Below, piece by piece: positions 8,528-17,324 of a DNA stretch of 39,903 nt. A program made the translations under genes and the position numbers. Numbering within the stretch: position 1 is the first letter of the stretch; the number at the start of each line of letters is the position of its first letter. The notes beneath the pieces were generated by a model that made no database searches, was not told where the DNA came from, and saw nothing but the letters and a program-made list of their open reading frames with translations. Source of the DNA: Alphaproteobacteria bacterium (GTDB taxonomy: Bacteria; Pseudomonadota; Alphaproteobacteria; RF32; CAG-239); the NCBI GenBank assembly GCA_017444525.1, contig JAFSWL010000012.1:1-39903 (forward strand), read 5' to 3'.

Positions 8528-9286
8528 TTATTTAGAAGTGTTTTTTGCTATATTTATAAAATCGTCTGCTTTCAAGCTGGCTCCGCCGATGAGAGCTCCA
8601 TCTACATCCGGCAATGAAAGTAACTCTGCTGCGTTGGACGGCTTAACCGAACCACCATAAAGAATACGCATTTTGCTCGCAGTGGCCTTACCTAATTTTT
8701 GAGTTAAGGCTTTGCGAATGGCTGCATGTACTTCCTCCACATCGGTTGCGGTAGGGGTTTTGCCAGTACCTATTGCCCAAATCGGTTCGTATGCAATGAC
8801 AGTGTTTTTTGCAGTTGCATCTTCCGGCACAGAACCGTTGATTTCTTCCTGACAAACCTTAATAGTTTTGCCGGCATCGCGTTCTTCGCCGGTTTCGCCG
8901 ATGCAAATAACGGTGTTTAATCCGGCTTGATGTGCGGCAACGGCCTTTTTATTAATCAATTCGTTAGATTCAAAATGATCAACGCGGCGTTCCGAGTGTC
9001 CGATTAAGGTATAGGAGCATCCCAAATCTTTGAGCATTAAAGGACTGATGTCACCGGTATGAGCTCCTTTTTCGGCAAAATGCACATCTTGTGCTCCCAG
9101 AGCAATTTTAGTGCCGCGCAAACATTTCTTTACCGCACCCAACAATGTAAACGGCGGGCAAATTAAAAAATCACAATCAAACTTACCGGATTTAGCTTGA
9201 GAGGCTACTGCTTTTGCTAACGCAATTCCTTCGTCTTGCAGACAGTTCATTTTCCAGTTTCCGGCAATCAACTTTTTACGAGCCAT
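8528..9286 (-). CDS. tpiA: Triosephosphate isomerase
   Basis: Interconverts dihydroxyacetone phosphate and glyceraldehyde 3-phosphate in glycolysis. The 252-residue length is normal. Active-site parts are all visible: Asn and Lys in AGNWKMN, His in IGHSERR, Glu in AYEPIWAIGTGKT, with the flexible loop and phosphate-binding GGSVKPSNA and GALIGGASL. I chose the ATG at 9286 (MARKKLIAG) because TAAAGGA lies upstream; a longer version from 9334 adds 16 residues that no TIM protein has. First gene of the tpiA-secG-pyrG operon, divergent from ppiD. Confidence 0.97.
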   Translation of the reverse strand: MARKKLIAGNWKMNCLQDEGIALAKAVASQAKSGKFDCDFLICPPFTLLGAVKKCLRGTKIALGAQDVHFAEKGAHTGDISPLMLKDLGCSYTLIGHSERRVDHFESNELINKKAVAAHQAGLNTVICIGETGEERDAGKTIKVCQEEINGSVPEDATAKNTVIAYEPIWAIGTGKTPTATDVEEVHAAIRKALTQKLGKATASKMRILYGGSVKPSNAAELLSLPDVDGALIGGASLKADDFINIAKNTSK

Positions 9287-9407
9287 TTTAATTTCCTTTA
9301 TATAAATCCACAAAAACTTGCATCCTTTTAGCATACTAAAAATTATTTTTCCACAAAAAAAACGGGTTACTCCCCATTTTATTATGTTGTATAAATTAAT
9401 TTAAAAA

Positions 9408-9435
9408 TTGCAATCACGAATTATGTATCTATAAT
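9408..9435 (+). promoter_or_regulatory. Probable promoter of ppiD-fmt
   Basis: TTGCAA at 9408-9413, a 16-base spacer, and a perfect TATAAT at 9430-9435, 37 bases before the ATG at 9473. Confidence 0.6.
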
Positions 9436-9472
9436 AAACGGAAAGTGTAATTTTAAAAATAGGAAAAATGTG

Positions 9473-11350
9473 ATGATTAACAAATTTGCAAAAATGCGAA
9501 ACAGTTGGTTTACCAAAATTATTTTGACGGTAACCGCTTTGAGCTTTATGTCTTTGTTCGGTGTTTCCGGCTATATCAATTCGGCAGCGTCAAACAAAGC
9601 GGTAATTAAGGTTGATGATGTCGAAATCTCGCAGAGCGAATTTTCGTATTTGTTACAGCGTGAATTGGCAAAGCTGCGCGCAATCAACGGTGATTTCGGC
9701 GATGATGAAAATGGTGCCCAAAAAGCTATGGTGACTAATTTATTGGCAAAAGCAAAGCTCAATGATGCAATTTTGGAAAATACCATGAAAAAATATAATG
9801 TGGATTTTTCGCGTAATTTAATCGGACAGATTATTCATGCTATGCCGCAGTTCTTAAATAACGGAGTGTTTGATTCGCAGCTTTATCAATGGTTTTTGCG
9901 CGATTCCAACAAATCGGAAAATGAATTGATTCAGGATATCCGACGTAGTGTGGCTCGTCGGGTTTTGGTAGAGACTCCACTTGCCGGAACTAATGTACCG
10001 GAAATTTTATTGCAGCAGATGGCAAAAGTTCTCGGTCAGCGTCGTACTTTTAAATATGTGAGAATTAACAACAGCGATGCAAAAATTAATCGTCAGCCGA
10101 CCGACGATGAGTTGAATCTATTTTATGATGATATGAGTGAAGAATTGATGATTCCGGAGAAGCGTGATATTACCGTGCTTTATATGTCAGAAGACGATTT
10201 GGCTGCCGGTATCGAAATTTCGGAAGAAGAAGTCGAGACTTATTATAAAGAACATAAGGATGATTATGAACAGCCGGAAAAAAGACAAGTATTGCAGATG
10301 GTTTTTGATGATGAGCAGGAAGCTAAAAATGCTGCCGATAAATTGGCCGCAGGGGAGGATTTTTCTGCAGTTGCCGCGCAATACGGACAGAAAGCTGAAG
10401 ATATTGACTTGGGTTTTGTGGCTGAGAATGATGTAGCCGAAGAATTGGCAAAAGTTATTTTTGCTACCGGAAAGAACCAGATTTCTGCACCGGTACAAAT
10501 TGCCGACAGTTGGCAGATTATTAAGGTCAGTGCAGTTCAAGCTCCATACAAAGTTGCCCGTGCCGATGCTAATCGTCAGATTATCGACGAACTGCGTCAG
10601 GAAAAGGCTTATGATGGTAGCTATGAATTGGTTGCGGCAATTGAAGATGCGTTCGGTGCCGGTAAGACTTTTGATGAAGTTGTGGCAGAAAATAATATCA
10701 AAACATATTCGGTAAAAGCACTTAACGAAGATGGCTCGGCCGAAGCTGCGGATAAAGTTATGTTACCGGTTATTGCTAATAAGGAAATAATTGATACAGC
10801 GTTTTCATATAATGAAGGAGAAATCAGTCAGGCTGTGGAAACTGATGAGGGAGTCGCTTTTATACGAGTCGATAAAATTTATGATGAGCATAAGCAACCG
10901 CGTGAGGAAGCTACAAATAAACTTATGGCAATGTGGTTGGAAAGTGAACGTCAATCCGTCACACAAAAGTTGCTTGAAGATATTCAGAGCAGTATTGAGG
11001 CCGGAGATGACTTGTCGGCAATTGCCGTGCAATATGGCTTAAGAGCAGTTAATACCCGTCCGGTTACTCGTGGTGAGAGTATTGATAAACTCTCGCTTAC
11101 AAATATGAGAGAGTTGTTCTCGGCTACAAAAAATGAACCGGTGGTTATCGAACTCGGAGATGATTATGTAGTAGCAGAAACAACCAATATTTATGATGAT
11201 TCCGTTTCTCTCAGCGCTCAAGATAAAACTCAGCTCAGACAGGTATTGTCTAACAACGTGGCTGAACAATTGGCGGAAGCTTTGCTGCAAGATTATGCCA
11301 GTAAGTACAAAGTTGAAGTACAATACGGTCGTATGGGATTGGGAGAATAA
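9473..11350 (+). CDS. ppiD: PpiD-like periplasmic folding factor (SurA/parvulin family)
   Basis: A 625-residue protein anchored by one N-terminal membrane helix (about residues 14-35) with the rest in the periplasm, the layout of PpiD, which helps newly exported proteins leave the Sec channel. After the anchor comes a SurA_N-like chaperone part (VIKVDDVEISQSEFSYLLQRE). A parvulin-type domain follows near residues 265-350 (RQVLQMVFDDEQEAKNAADK through GFVAENDVAEELAKVIF). A second degenerate parvulin-like stretch lies further on. Whether it has isomerase activity cannot be told from sequence. I chose the ATG at 9473, 8 bases after AGGA; a GTG at 9470 is the alternative. Its stop overlaps the fmt start (TAATG). 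Confidence 0.9.
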   Translation: MINKFAKMRNSWFTKIILTVTALSFMSLFGVSGYINSAASNKAVIKVDDVEISQSEFSYLLQRELAKLRAINGDFGDDENGAQKAMVTNLLAKAKLNDAILENTMKKYNVDFSRNLIGQIIHAMPQFLNNGVFDSQLYQWFLRDSNKSENELIQDIRRSVARRVLVETPLAGTNVPEILLQQMAKVLGQRRTFKYVRINNSDAKINRQPTDDELNLFYDDMSEELMIPEKRDITVLYMSEDDLAAGIEISEEEVETYYKEHKDDYEQPEKRQVLQMVFDDEQEAKNAADKLAAGEDFSAVAAQYGQKAEDIDLGFVAENDVAEELAKVIFATGKNQISAPVQIADSWQIIKVSAVQAPYKVARADANRQIIDELRQEKAYDGSYELVAAIEDAFGAGKTFDEVVAENNIKTYSVKALNEDGSAEAADKVMLPVIANKEIIDTAFSYNEGEISQAVETDEGVAFIRVDKIYDEHKQPREEATNKLMAMWLESERQSVTQKLLEDIQSSIEAGDDLSAIAVQYGLRAVNTRPVTRGESIDKLSLTNMRELFSATKNEPVVIELGDDYVVAETTNIYDDSVSLSAQDKTQLRQVLSNNVAEQLAEALLQDYASKYKVEVQYGRMGLGE

Positions 11351-12258
11351 TGCGTGTTGTTTTTATGGGGACGCCGGACTTTGCTGTGCCGGCGCTCCGT
11401 CGTCTGATGGCTGAGCATAAAGTGGTTTGTGTTTATACACGTGAACCCAAACCGGCTGGCCGAGGTAATAAATTAAATAAAACGCCGATACATTTGTTGG
11501 CGGAAGAAAACGGAATAGAAGTGCGTACTCCGAAGACACTGCGCAATGTCGAAGAACAACAGAAATTTGCCGATTTAAAAGCCGATGTGGCGGTGATTGC
11601 CGCCTATGGTTTGATTTTGCCAAAACCGATACTGGAGGCTTTTCCGCTCGGTTGTTTGAATATTCATGCTTCGTTGCTGCCGCGGTGGCGCGGGGCAGCA
11701 CCGATTCAGCGTGCCATAGAGGCCGGAGACAAAGTCGGAGGTGTGACGATTATGCAGATGGCGGAAGGTTTGGATACCGGAGATATGTTGCATAAAGGTA
11801 CGGTGGAAATCAGCGAAACTATGACCGGAGGTGAATTGCACGACGCGTTGGCGCAAATCGGGGCGGAATTGATTACCGAAGTGTTGGCAAATCCGGCAAA
11901 ATACCCGCCGCAAGCGCAAAACGAGGCTGAAACTTGTTATGCGCAAAAACTTGATAAAGACGAATGTTTGCTCGATTTTAATTTGCCGCTTGAGATTCTA
12001 TATAATAAGATTCGGGCTTTTAGTCCGTATCCGGCAATGTTTTTTGAGTATGCAGGCGAGCGGTTTAAGATTTTGCGCGCGGAAATGACGGAAAGTAAAG
12101 GAAATGCCGGCGAAATTTTGGAAGGAAAGAATGCATTGATAATTGCGGCAAGCGGAGGAGCCTTGAAAATTGTGCAGATTCAGCGGCAAGGCAAGCGAGC
12201 TATGACCACGGACGAGTTACTGCGCGGCTTTTGCTTCGAAAAAGGTGTGATTATTTAA
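11350..12258 (+). CDS. fmt: Methionyl-tRNA formyltransferase
   Basis: Adds a formyl group from 10-formyl-tetrahydrofolate to Met-tRNA-fMet before translation initiation. The 302-residue length is typical. The N-terminal Rossmann-like domain begins MRVVFMGTPDFAVPAL, and the catalytic signature is HASLLPRWRGAAPIQ near residues 108-122, with Asn and His before it and Asp in EGLDTGDM. The C-terminal tRNA-binding domain covers about 205-302. The start codon overlaps the ppiD stop by one base, so the two are translationally coupled. The usual partner def (deformylase) is not adjacent here. Confidence 0.97.
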   Translation: MRVVFMGTPDFAVPALRRLMAEHKVVCVYTREPKPAGRGNKLNKTPIHLLAEENGIEVRTPKTLRNVEEQQKFADLKADVAVIAAYGLILPKPILEAFPLGCLNIHASLLPRWRGAAPIQRAIEAGDKVGGVTIMQMAEGLDTGDMLHKGTVEISETMTGGELHDALAQIGAELITEVLANPAKYPPQAQNEAETCYAQKLDKDECLLDFNLPLEILYNKIRAFSPYPAMFFEYAGERFKILRAEMTESKGNAGEILEGKNALIIAASGGALKIVQIQRQGKRAMTTDELLRGFCFEKGVII

Positions 12259-12281
12259 ATTTATTCTGCAGGCAAATCAAC

Positions 12282-13508
12282 TTAAATAATCTTTTCAGCG
12301 CGGAACTGCAAAAACTTATCTTTGAATGTTTTATCTTTGGTGAGACTTTCAAAATTTGGCATATCAATAGCTTTAACTGTACGCTGAATCCGATAATTAT
12401 GCAAGCAACGGCGAGCAGCCTCGAATACTTCTTCGTTTTTTTGGTCTTGGAATTGCGGTGAACTGCCGCGCCCAAACGAATCGCATTTGCAGGCACGCAT
12501 AAAGTCAATCATTTGTTTGCCGTTGCGGAATTTATCGGTAATTTCTTCCAAAAAGCTGATGAAGCGGCCTTTGCGCATATTCGGAACACTATGAAATCTC
12601 ATGTGATTTTTAGCTACCAAAAGAGCAAAATCGCGATATTTGTTCGGAACTTTCAAACGGTCACATATTTTCTCAATATGCTGGAGACCTGCTTTATCGT
12701 GGCCAATGTGGCGAGGCAGAATATCTATCGGAGTGTCAATTTTACCTATATCGTGAAGCAGCAAAGCAAATTTGATTTTCGGCGATAAATTGTAGCCTTG
12801 TTTTAAGACTAACATAGTATGTTCGCCGGAATTACCTTCAGGATGATAATCGGTGCGTTCCGGTATATCCCAAAGTTTATTGACTTCAGGCAGAACGACT
12901 CTGAGTGCACCGCATTCGCGCATGGTGCGGATAAACTTATCAAAATGTTCGGTTTTGAGAGCAGTTTCTATTTCTTTCCATATACGTTCGGGAGTGAGAT
13001 GGCTGAGAATACCAGTACGTGTCATATCTCGCGCTAATTTCATGGTTTCCGGCGCAATCTCAAAATCGAGCTTTGCTGCGAATCGACACATTCTAAGCAC
13101 ACGAAGCGGATCTTCAATAAAATGCTCGGTATTGACATGGCGGATTATACGCTTTTTAATATCATCAATTCCGCCGACGAGGTCAATTATTTGGTTGTTT
13201 TCTTTATCATACATCAGAGCGTTACAGGTAAAATCGCGGCGTTGCATATCTTCTTCGGGTGTAATATCCGGCCCGAACACAAACTTGAAGTCGGTATGCT
13301 TGGCTCCGGTTTTGACTTCTTTGCGGGCAAGTGCATATTCATCATGGGTTATAGGGTGTAAAAATACCGGAAAATCCTTACCGACTCGGATAAAACCATT
13401 AGTTTCCATTTCCTTCGGAGTGGTACCGAATACCACATAATCGTAATCATGCGGAGAATCCCCTAAAACCATATCGCGGACGGCACCGCCGACTAAATAA
13501 ATTTTCAT
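12282..13508 (-). CDS. cca: CCA-adding enzyme (tRNA nucleotidyltransferase) with HD domain
   Basis: Builds or repairs the CCA 3' end of tRNA using CTP and ATP. The 408 residues resemble the E. coli type. The nucleotidyltransferase core begins KIYLVGGAVRDMVLG, with metal ligands in YDYVV, followed by RRDFTCNALMYD and the EDPLRVLRMCRFAAKL segment. An HD domain follows, with LLHDIGK and further His residues (HIGHDKAGLQH), as in the enteric enzyme, where it gives phosphatase activity. The ATG at 13508 follows GAGGTGAAAT. It converges with fmt; only 23 bp separate the stops. Confidence 0.96.
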   Translation of the reverse strand: MKIYLVGGAVRDMVLGDSPHDYDYVVFGTTPKEMETNGFIRVGKDFPVFLHPITHDEYALARKEVKTGAKHTDFKFVFGPDITPEEDMQRRDFTCNALMYDKENNQIIDLVGGIDDIKKRIIRHVNTEHFIEDPLRVLRMCRFAAKLDFEIAPETMKLARDMTRTGILSHLTPERIWKEIETALKTEHFDKFIRTMRECGALRVVLPEVNKLWDIPERTDYHPEGNSGEHTMLVLKQGYNLSPKIKFALLLHDIGKIDTPIDILPRHIGHDKAGLQHIEKICDRLKVPNKYRDFALLVAKNHMRFHSVPNMRKGRFISFLEEITDKFRNGKQMIDFMRACKCDSFGRGSSPQFQDQKNEEVFEAARRCLHNYRIQRTVKAIDMPNFESLTKDKTFKDKFLQFRAEKII

Positions 13509-13558
13509 ATTTCACCTCATTTTTAGGAGAGTAACATATTTTAAGATTAAATTAAAGC

Positions 13559-13602
13559 AAAAAAATCCCCGTAAGACCGATTGTTGAAAGGTCTTAACGG
13601 GG
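13559..13602 (-). terminator. Intrinsic terminator of the unknown gene 13611-14393
   Basis: GC-rich stem, arms 13567-13578 (CCCCGTAAGACC) and 13590-13602 (GGTCTTAACGGGG), with a single bulged base and an 11-base loop. On the minus strand it is followed by a run of seven T. It begins a few bases after the gene's stop. Confidence 0.9.
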
Positions 13603-13610
13603 TAATAAAA

Positions 13611-14393
13611 TCAGAGATGTTCAAAATCACCGCACAAGTCGGCACTTGCAAGATCAAGTTTGAGATTGAGCTGCTGACCGCGGTGAATAATGTACTCTTC
13701 AACAGAAATCATGTGAGCCGGCATCGAGAAGAGCTGCGGCGGGTTGATTCCCTCTACAAAACGCATAGGCTGCTTAAGCAAGAAGTCCTTATACTCGGGC
13801 AATTCTTCCGAGATTGCATAATGGTGCTTGAGATTGTATTCACGCATTTCCATACGGTGCAGATATTCCGGATAATGCGCCAAAGCATTCTTCGCCACAG
13901 TGGCAGCCATCTCCTGCAATTTTGTTGTTGCAATTGTCGATTCGATATCTGATTTGATGCTGACAACAGCGACAAATCGATGATAATGCGCGTAAACACC
14001 GATAATCCGCTCACTTGGAAACCTGAGCGTGGTACGGCGAGTGCAGATGAAGTTTTCACCTAGGCGGGATATACACAACGAGCGGTTGTGATAATCCCAT
14101 TCGCCTTGTAGCAATGCTCGCTGCGCTGACGGGGTTTCGGTCTGCAGATTCCATATTGTTACTTTGCCGGACTCCTGCTCAGCCATAACTCCAAGACAAT
14201 TCATGTCTCGCTTTTTAAACGGATCAGCATAGAGCACAGCTGACGTGGCAATACTGCTTTGCGGCTGATTGCCGTTCTGGGCATATCGATAAGCACACTT
14301 TACGACCTTAATGGATACATCATTACCGAACTGATTGCGAAATTCTTTCAAAGACCAAATTTGGGGTTCTTTTTCTTTCTTTTTCTTTTTCAT
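13611..14393 (-). CDS. Hypothetical protein
   Basis: A 260-residue protein that I do not recognise. It starts with a very basic stretch (MKKKKKEKEPQIW), has no signal peptide or membrane helix, and looks soluble. Its codon use is more even in G+C than its neighbours, like the next gene. The ATG at 14393 has no Shine-Dalgarno; the leader is nearly all A and T. The gene has its own promoter and a strong terminator, so it is a single unit, divergent from the SPFH gene with 187 bp between. It could be an acquired gene or a lineage-specific one. Confidence 0.65.
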   Translation of the reverse strand: MKKKKKEKEPQIWSLKEFRNQFGNDVSIKVVKCAYRYAQNGNQPQSSIATSAVLYADPFKKRDMNCLGVMAEQESGKVTIWNLQTETPSAQRALLQGEWDYHNRSLCISRLGENFICTRRTTLRFPSERIIGVYAHYHRFVAVVSIKSDIESTIATTKLQEMAATVAKNALAHYPEYLHRMEMREYNLKHHYAISEELPEYKDFLLKQPMRFVEGINPPQLFSMPAHMISVEEYIIHRGQQLNLKLDLASADLCGDFEHL

Positions 14394-14446
14394 AAATATA
14401 AATTTTGGGATTGATAATAATCATAATAGTAAACACTTACCTTCTA

Positions 14447-14475
14447 TAAGTACTCTTTTTTAGTGCGTTTGTCAA
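14447..14475 (-). promoter_or_regulatory. Probable promoter of the unknown gene 13611-14393
   Basis: On the minus strand, TTGACA at 14475-14470, a 17-base spacer, then TACTTA at 14452-14447. The -35 is perfect and the -10 weak. It lies divergent to another TTGACA 45 bp to the right. Confidence 0.5.
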
Positions 14476-14520
14476 TATTTTTTTGCGACAAAAATATGAA
14501 CAAAAATTTAACAAAAAATA

Positions 14521-14549
14521 TTGACAGATTATGAAAATTGTGATAGGAC
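14521..14549 (+). promoter_or_regulatory. Probable promoter of the SPFH gene
   Basis: A perfect TTGACA at 14521-14526, a 17-base spacer, and TAGGAC at 14544-14549, a weak -10. The ATG at 14581 follows 31 bases later, after an A/T-rich leader ending TTATATATT with no Shine-Dalgarno. Confidence 0.5.
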
Positions 14550-14580
14550 AATAATTGTCAAACCAAATTTTTTATATATT

Positions 14581-15387
14581 ATGAGAGAAAACGAAAAAAA
14601 TGAGATTATGAAGTGGGTAAAGATGATCGGTTTTGCCGTGCTCGGTATCATCGCGGTATGTCTGGCGTTTGGTTCATTCTTTGTGGTAGATGCCGGTGAG
14701 GCTGCCGTACTATCCCGCCTGGGTAAGGTTGAGCAGTTCAGTTATCAGCCCGGTGTATCGTTCAAGGCTCCGCTGATTTCCGGCGTAACCAAGTTCGATG
14801 TGCGAACCAGAACATTGAAGGAGAAGACGTCGTGCTATACTGCCGATATGCAGACGGCGGAGTTGGACTATACCATCACGTACAACGTACGCAAGGATAA
14901 TGTCCATCTGCTCTATATGTTGGTCGGTAAGGATTACGAGGTCAAGAAAATAATCCCCGTCCTGAACGACGTCATCAAGAGCAATATCGGCCGTTGGCAG
15001 GCGCAAGAGCTTGTGAGCAATCGCGACTCCGCACGTGTTGATGTCAACATGGATCTCAAGGCCAAGATTGACAATCGATTCTTCGAGAACATTACTATTC
15101 AATTCAATAACATTGATTATAGTGATGCGTTTGAAAAGTCGATCGAGGCTAAGGTTATAGCCGGTCAGCAGGCAGAAAAAGCCATCAATGATACCCGTCG
15201 TATCAAGGAGGAGGCAGACCAGAAGGTAATTGCCGCCAAGGCTGATGCTGAGGCCATGACCATCAAGGCTGAGGCTCTGGCTCGTAACAAAGGCCTTACG
15301 GAGTATGAGGCTGTTCAGAAATGGGACGGCAAACTGCCAAACTATATGCTGGGCAACAGCGTGCCGATGATTAACCTAGGTAAGTAA
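14581..15387 (+). CDS. SPFH (prohibitin/HflC-like) membrane protein
   Basis: A 268-residue protein with one N-terminal membrane helix (about residues 17-36) and a following SPFH/Band 7 domain (DAGEAAVLSRLGKVEQF to about residue 190). A charged, Ala/Glu/Lys-rich coiled coil near 190-240 (EAKVIAGQQAEKAINDTRR onward) drives ring or cage assembly in this family. Such proteins form membrane microdomains and often hold proteases such as FtsH, but it stands alone here without hflK or ftsH. I chose the ATG at 14581; no Shine-Dalgarno is visible. Base and codon use are richer in G+C than nearby housekeeping genes, so it may be acquired. Confidence 0.85.
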   Translation: MRENEKNEIMKWVKMIGFAVLGIIAVCLAFGSFFVVDAGEAAVLSRLGKVEQFSYQPGVSFKAPLISGVTKFDVRTRTLKEKTSCYTADMQTAELDYTITYNVRKDNVHLLYMLVGKDYEVKKIIPVLNDVIKSNIGRWQAQELVSNRDSARVDVNMDLKAKIDNRFFENITIQFNNIDYSDAFEKSIEAKVIAGQQAEKAINDTRRIKEEADQKVIAAKADAEAMTIKAEALARNKGLTEYEAVQKWDGKLPNYMLGNSVPMINLGK

Positions 15388-15401
15388 CTTCATTTAATCT
15401 T

Positions 15402-15442
15402 AAAGACCGCATCCCTGAAAAGGTGCGGTCTTTCGCTTTTTT
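15402..15442 (+). terminator. Intrinsic terminator of the SPFH gene
   Basis: A perfect 10 bp stem, AAAGACCGCA at 15402-15411 and TGCGGTCTTT at 15424-15433, with a T run at 15437-15442. Confidence 0.9.
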
Positions 15443-15450
15443 AAAACGGG

Positions 15451-15478
15451 AAACCGTCAGCGATTAAACTGACGGTTT
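15451..15478 (-). terminator. Hairpin after the small membrane-protein gene
   Basis: A perfect 10 bp inverted repeat, AAACCGTCAG at 15451-15460 and CTGACGGTTT at 15469-15478, 16 bp beyond the stop of the minus-strand gene at 15494. The T tract is broken, so it may be a weak terminator. Confidence 0.6.
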
Positions 15479-15493
15479 GAGTGCAAGGACAAA

Positions 15494-15718
15494 TCATACA
15501 TGCGGCCGAAGTATGCGACTATTTACGTAATCCTCGCTAAGCGAAAAAATTACGTAACAAGCTATAATCACGGCGGCAAATGGCCACGCAGCAATCAACG
15601 CACTATAAATATTAGTCAAATCCAGACCAATAATGAATGCGCACAACGTAATCAAGATAAGAATAACAATTCCGAAAGCTATTCTCAAGATGCTTAAAAA
15701 TTTTTTAGTCTGTTTCAT
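15494..15718 (-). CDS. Small two-helix membrane protein
   Basis: A 74-residue protein with two clear membrane helices, about residues 9-31 (LSILRIAFGIVILILITLCAF) and 36-60 (SALIAAWPFAAVIIACYVIF), and a short polar tail. No family recognised. The ATG at 15718 has no Shine-Dalgarno, and the promoter-like TTGAAC-N17-TATTAA lies so close that the leader would be under 10 bases, so it may be translated nearly leaderless. A hairpin follows the stop, which supports a real transcription unit. Confidence 0.6.
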   Translation of the reverse strand: MKQTKKFLSILRIAFGIVILILITLCAFIIGLDLTNIYSALIAAWPFAAVIIACYVIFSLSEDYVNSRILRPHV

Positions 15719-15731
15719 AATAATAAATTTT

Positions 15732-15760
15732 TTAATATAATTTTATAATAATATGTTCAA
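15732..15760 (-). promoter_or_regulatory. Possible promoter of the small membrane-protein gene
   Basis: On the minus strand, TTGAAC at 15760-15755, a 17-base spacer and TATTAA at 15737-15732. The region is very A/T-rich, so a chance match is possible. Confidence 0.4.
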
Positions 15761-15807
15761 TTCTCTCTTTACTTTCCGCAATGTATGTTGCTGTTTTGCG
15801 GATTTTA

Positions 15808-17226
15808 TCAGCTTTGTTTTACCGGTAAATAAACCGTAAATGTGATTCCGTTATAGGCAGTTGATGAGACGGTTAAATTGCCGTGATGATGTAGCACAAC
15901 CTGCTTAGCAATTGATAAGCCGAGACCTGTCCCCTTTATTTTCATATCCTTATGGATTTGCATACGGTAGAACTTTTCGGTCAAACGTGCCAAATCTTCT
16001 TTGTTTATTTTCGGACCTTTGTTGTTGAACGCAATACTGACAGCGCGTCCGGCTGCAATATTTTGACCGGATTTGGCCGGAATTTCCGGTACGGTTTTTA
16101 ATTCTATTTTGACTTCTGAATTTTCCGGAGCGTATTTGACCGCATTATCCAATAAGTTTTGCAATACCTGATGAATTTGCTGATTGTCGCCGATAATTTT
16201 AGGTATATGGTTAAGCTCATTGACGTTTATACTGATAGAGCGTTGAAAAGCTTTGATTTTAAGGGCTTGTGTTATATCATCAATAACTTCATGCAAATCT
16301 ATTCTATCTTTAAGCTCTTTGTTTTGTCCCATTTCCAAGCGTGATAATGAAAGCAAATCATCAATCAGAGTTGACATATATTCGGTTTGTTCTTTCATTA
16401 TGCCTAAAAAGGCATCACGCGCGTCTTCGTCGTCATGCGCGGTGGTTTGCAGAGTTTCGATAAAACCGGAAATAACCGAAAGGGGGGTGCGTAGTTCATG
16501 ACTGGCATTTGCCACAAAATCCGATTGCATTTTTTCCAAACTCAACGCTTTACTTGCATCATAAAATGAAACAACCGCAGCAGCACGGCCTTTCAGATGA
16601 TGTGGGAGTTTGGTTATATGAGCATAGAAACGGCGATTGCTATATTCCGGAGCGTGAAATAATATACTTTCCGAATCGCTTCTGCCTTTTAACACTTTTT
16701 CAACGGCAGCGATAAATATGTTGGTGGAGAATAAACGGTCTATGCTGTGTGTTAGAATATTTTTACCTAAAAGCAATTCGGCGGCGCGATTGAAATTGGT
16801 TATGCCGCCTTCGCTGTCGAGCATCAGAATCGGGTCAGGTAATGTATCAAATACAGCAGCATCGGAAAGTGTTTGAGCTTCTAATGTGTCGTTTTTTAAA
16901 GCCCAAAGTTTGTGAACGGCGGTGATGGCTTGTGCCAGTTCGCGAGTATCTTTTTCAGAAAGTTTGATGACAGCTTCATCTGCAGTGCCTCCGGCTAAAG
17001 CCTGAATATAGCAACGTAATGCACCTAATTCGGAGCTTATTGGGAAAATCAGCAAAAGATTTGAAACAATGGTAACTGCAAAACAGAGTAGGGAAATTTT
17101 TGTCGAAATAAAACCAAAAAATGATAAACCGATAAAAATGACTGCAATAGGTACGGATAAAATAAACGCACGCCGTAAATATTGCGGATTTAAGTTTATC
17201 TTTTTTGTGTTAAGCCGTTTTGCCAT
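15808..17226 (-). CDS. PhoR-like sensor histidine kinase
   Basis: A 472-residue inner-membrane kinase. Two N-terminal membrane helices (about 17-36 and 41-62) form a short hairpin with almost no periplasmic part, as in PhoR. A PAS-like region follows (AVFDTLPDPILMLDSEGGI, near 123-141). Then come the H-box with the phospho-His in NASHELRTPLSVISGF (about residue 243), the N-box in QNLLDNAVKYAPE, and the G-boxes in KGTGLGLSIAKQV. All catalytic parts look intact. No response regulator is next to it, so the partner and signal are unknown; phosphate sensing is only a guess from the layout. The start at 17226 has a weak GGAT upstream. Confidence 0.88.
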   Translation of the reverse strand: MAKRLNTKKINLNPQYLRRAFILSVPIAVIFIGLSFFGFISTKISLLCFAVTIVSNLLLIFPISSELGALRCYIQALAGGTADEAVIKLSEKDTRELAQAITAVHKLWALKNDTLEAQTLSDAAVFDTLPDPILMLDSEGGITNFNRAAELLLGKNILTHSIDRLFSTNIFIAAVEKVLKGRSDSESILFHAPEYSNRRFYAHITKLPHHLKGRAAAVVSFYDASKALSLEKMQSDFVANASHELRTPLSVISGFIETLQTTAHDDEDARDAFLGIMKEQTEYMSTLIDDLLSLSRLEMGQNKELKDRIDLHEVIDDITQALKIKAFQRSISINVNELNHIPKIIGDNQQIHQVLQNLLDNAVKYAPENSEVKIELKTVPEIPAKSGQNIAAGRAVSIAFNNKGPKINKEDLARLTEKFYRMQIHKDMKIKGTGLGLSIAKQVVLHHHGNLTVSSTAYNGITFTVYLPVKQS

Positions 17227-17324
17227 TAGATTTATCCGTCTATAACCTTAATAAAATACTGGACTATGATTGGAAATATTGTAATATGCAATAAGTTTAA
17301 ATTAATTTAAGATTTTAGAGTAAA

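Noticed and set aside
12249-12291. Perfect 10 bp inverted repeat GATTATTTAA / TTAAATAATC between fmt and cca
   Set aside because: Both arms are mostly the last codons and stop codons of two converging genes that end in Ile-Ile. It is A/T-only with a 23-base loop, so it is a poor terminator.
12853-13440. A long plus-strand open frame (195 codons) opposite cca
   Set aside because: Antisense shadow of a clear cca gene; no ribosome binding site and an unnatural Ser/Arg/Ile-rich composition.
15761-15807. CCGCAA/TTGCGG hairpin after the histidine kinase gene as a terminator
   Set aside because: Only a 6 bp stem with a long loop and no T run on the minus strand.
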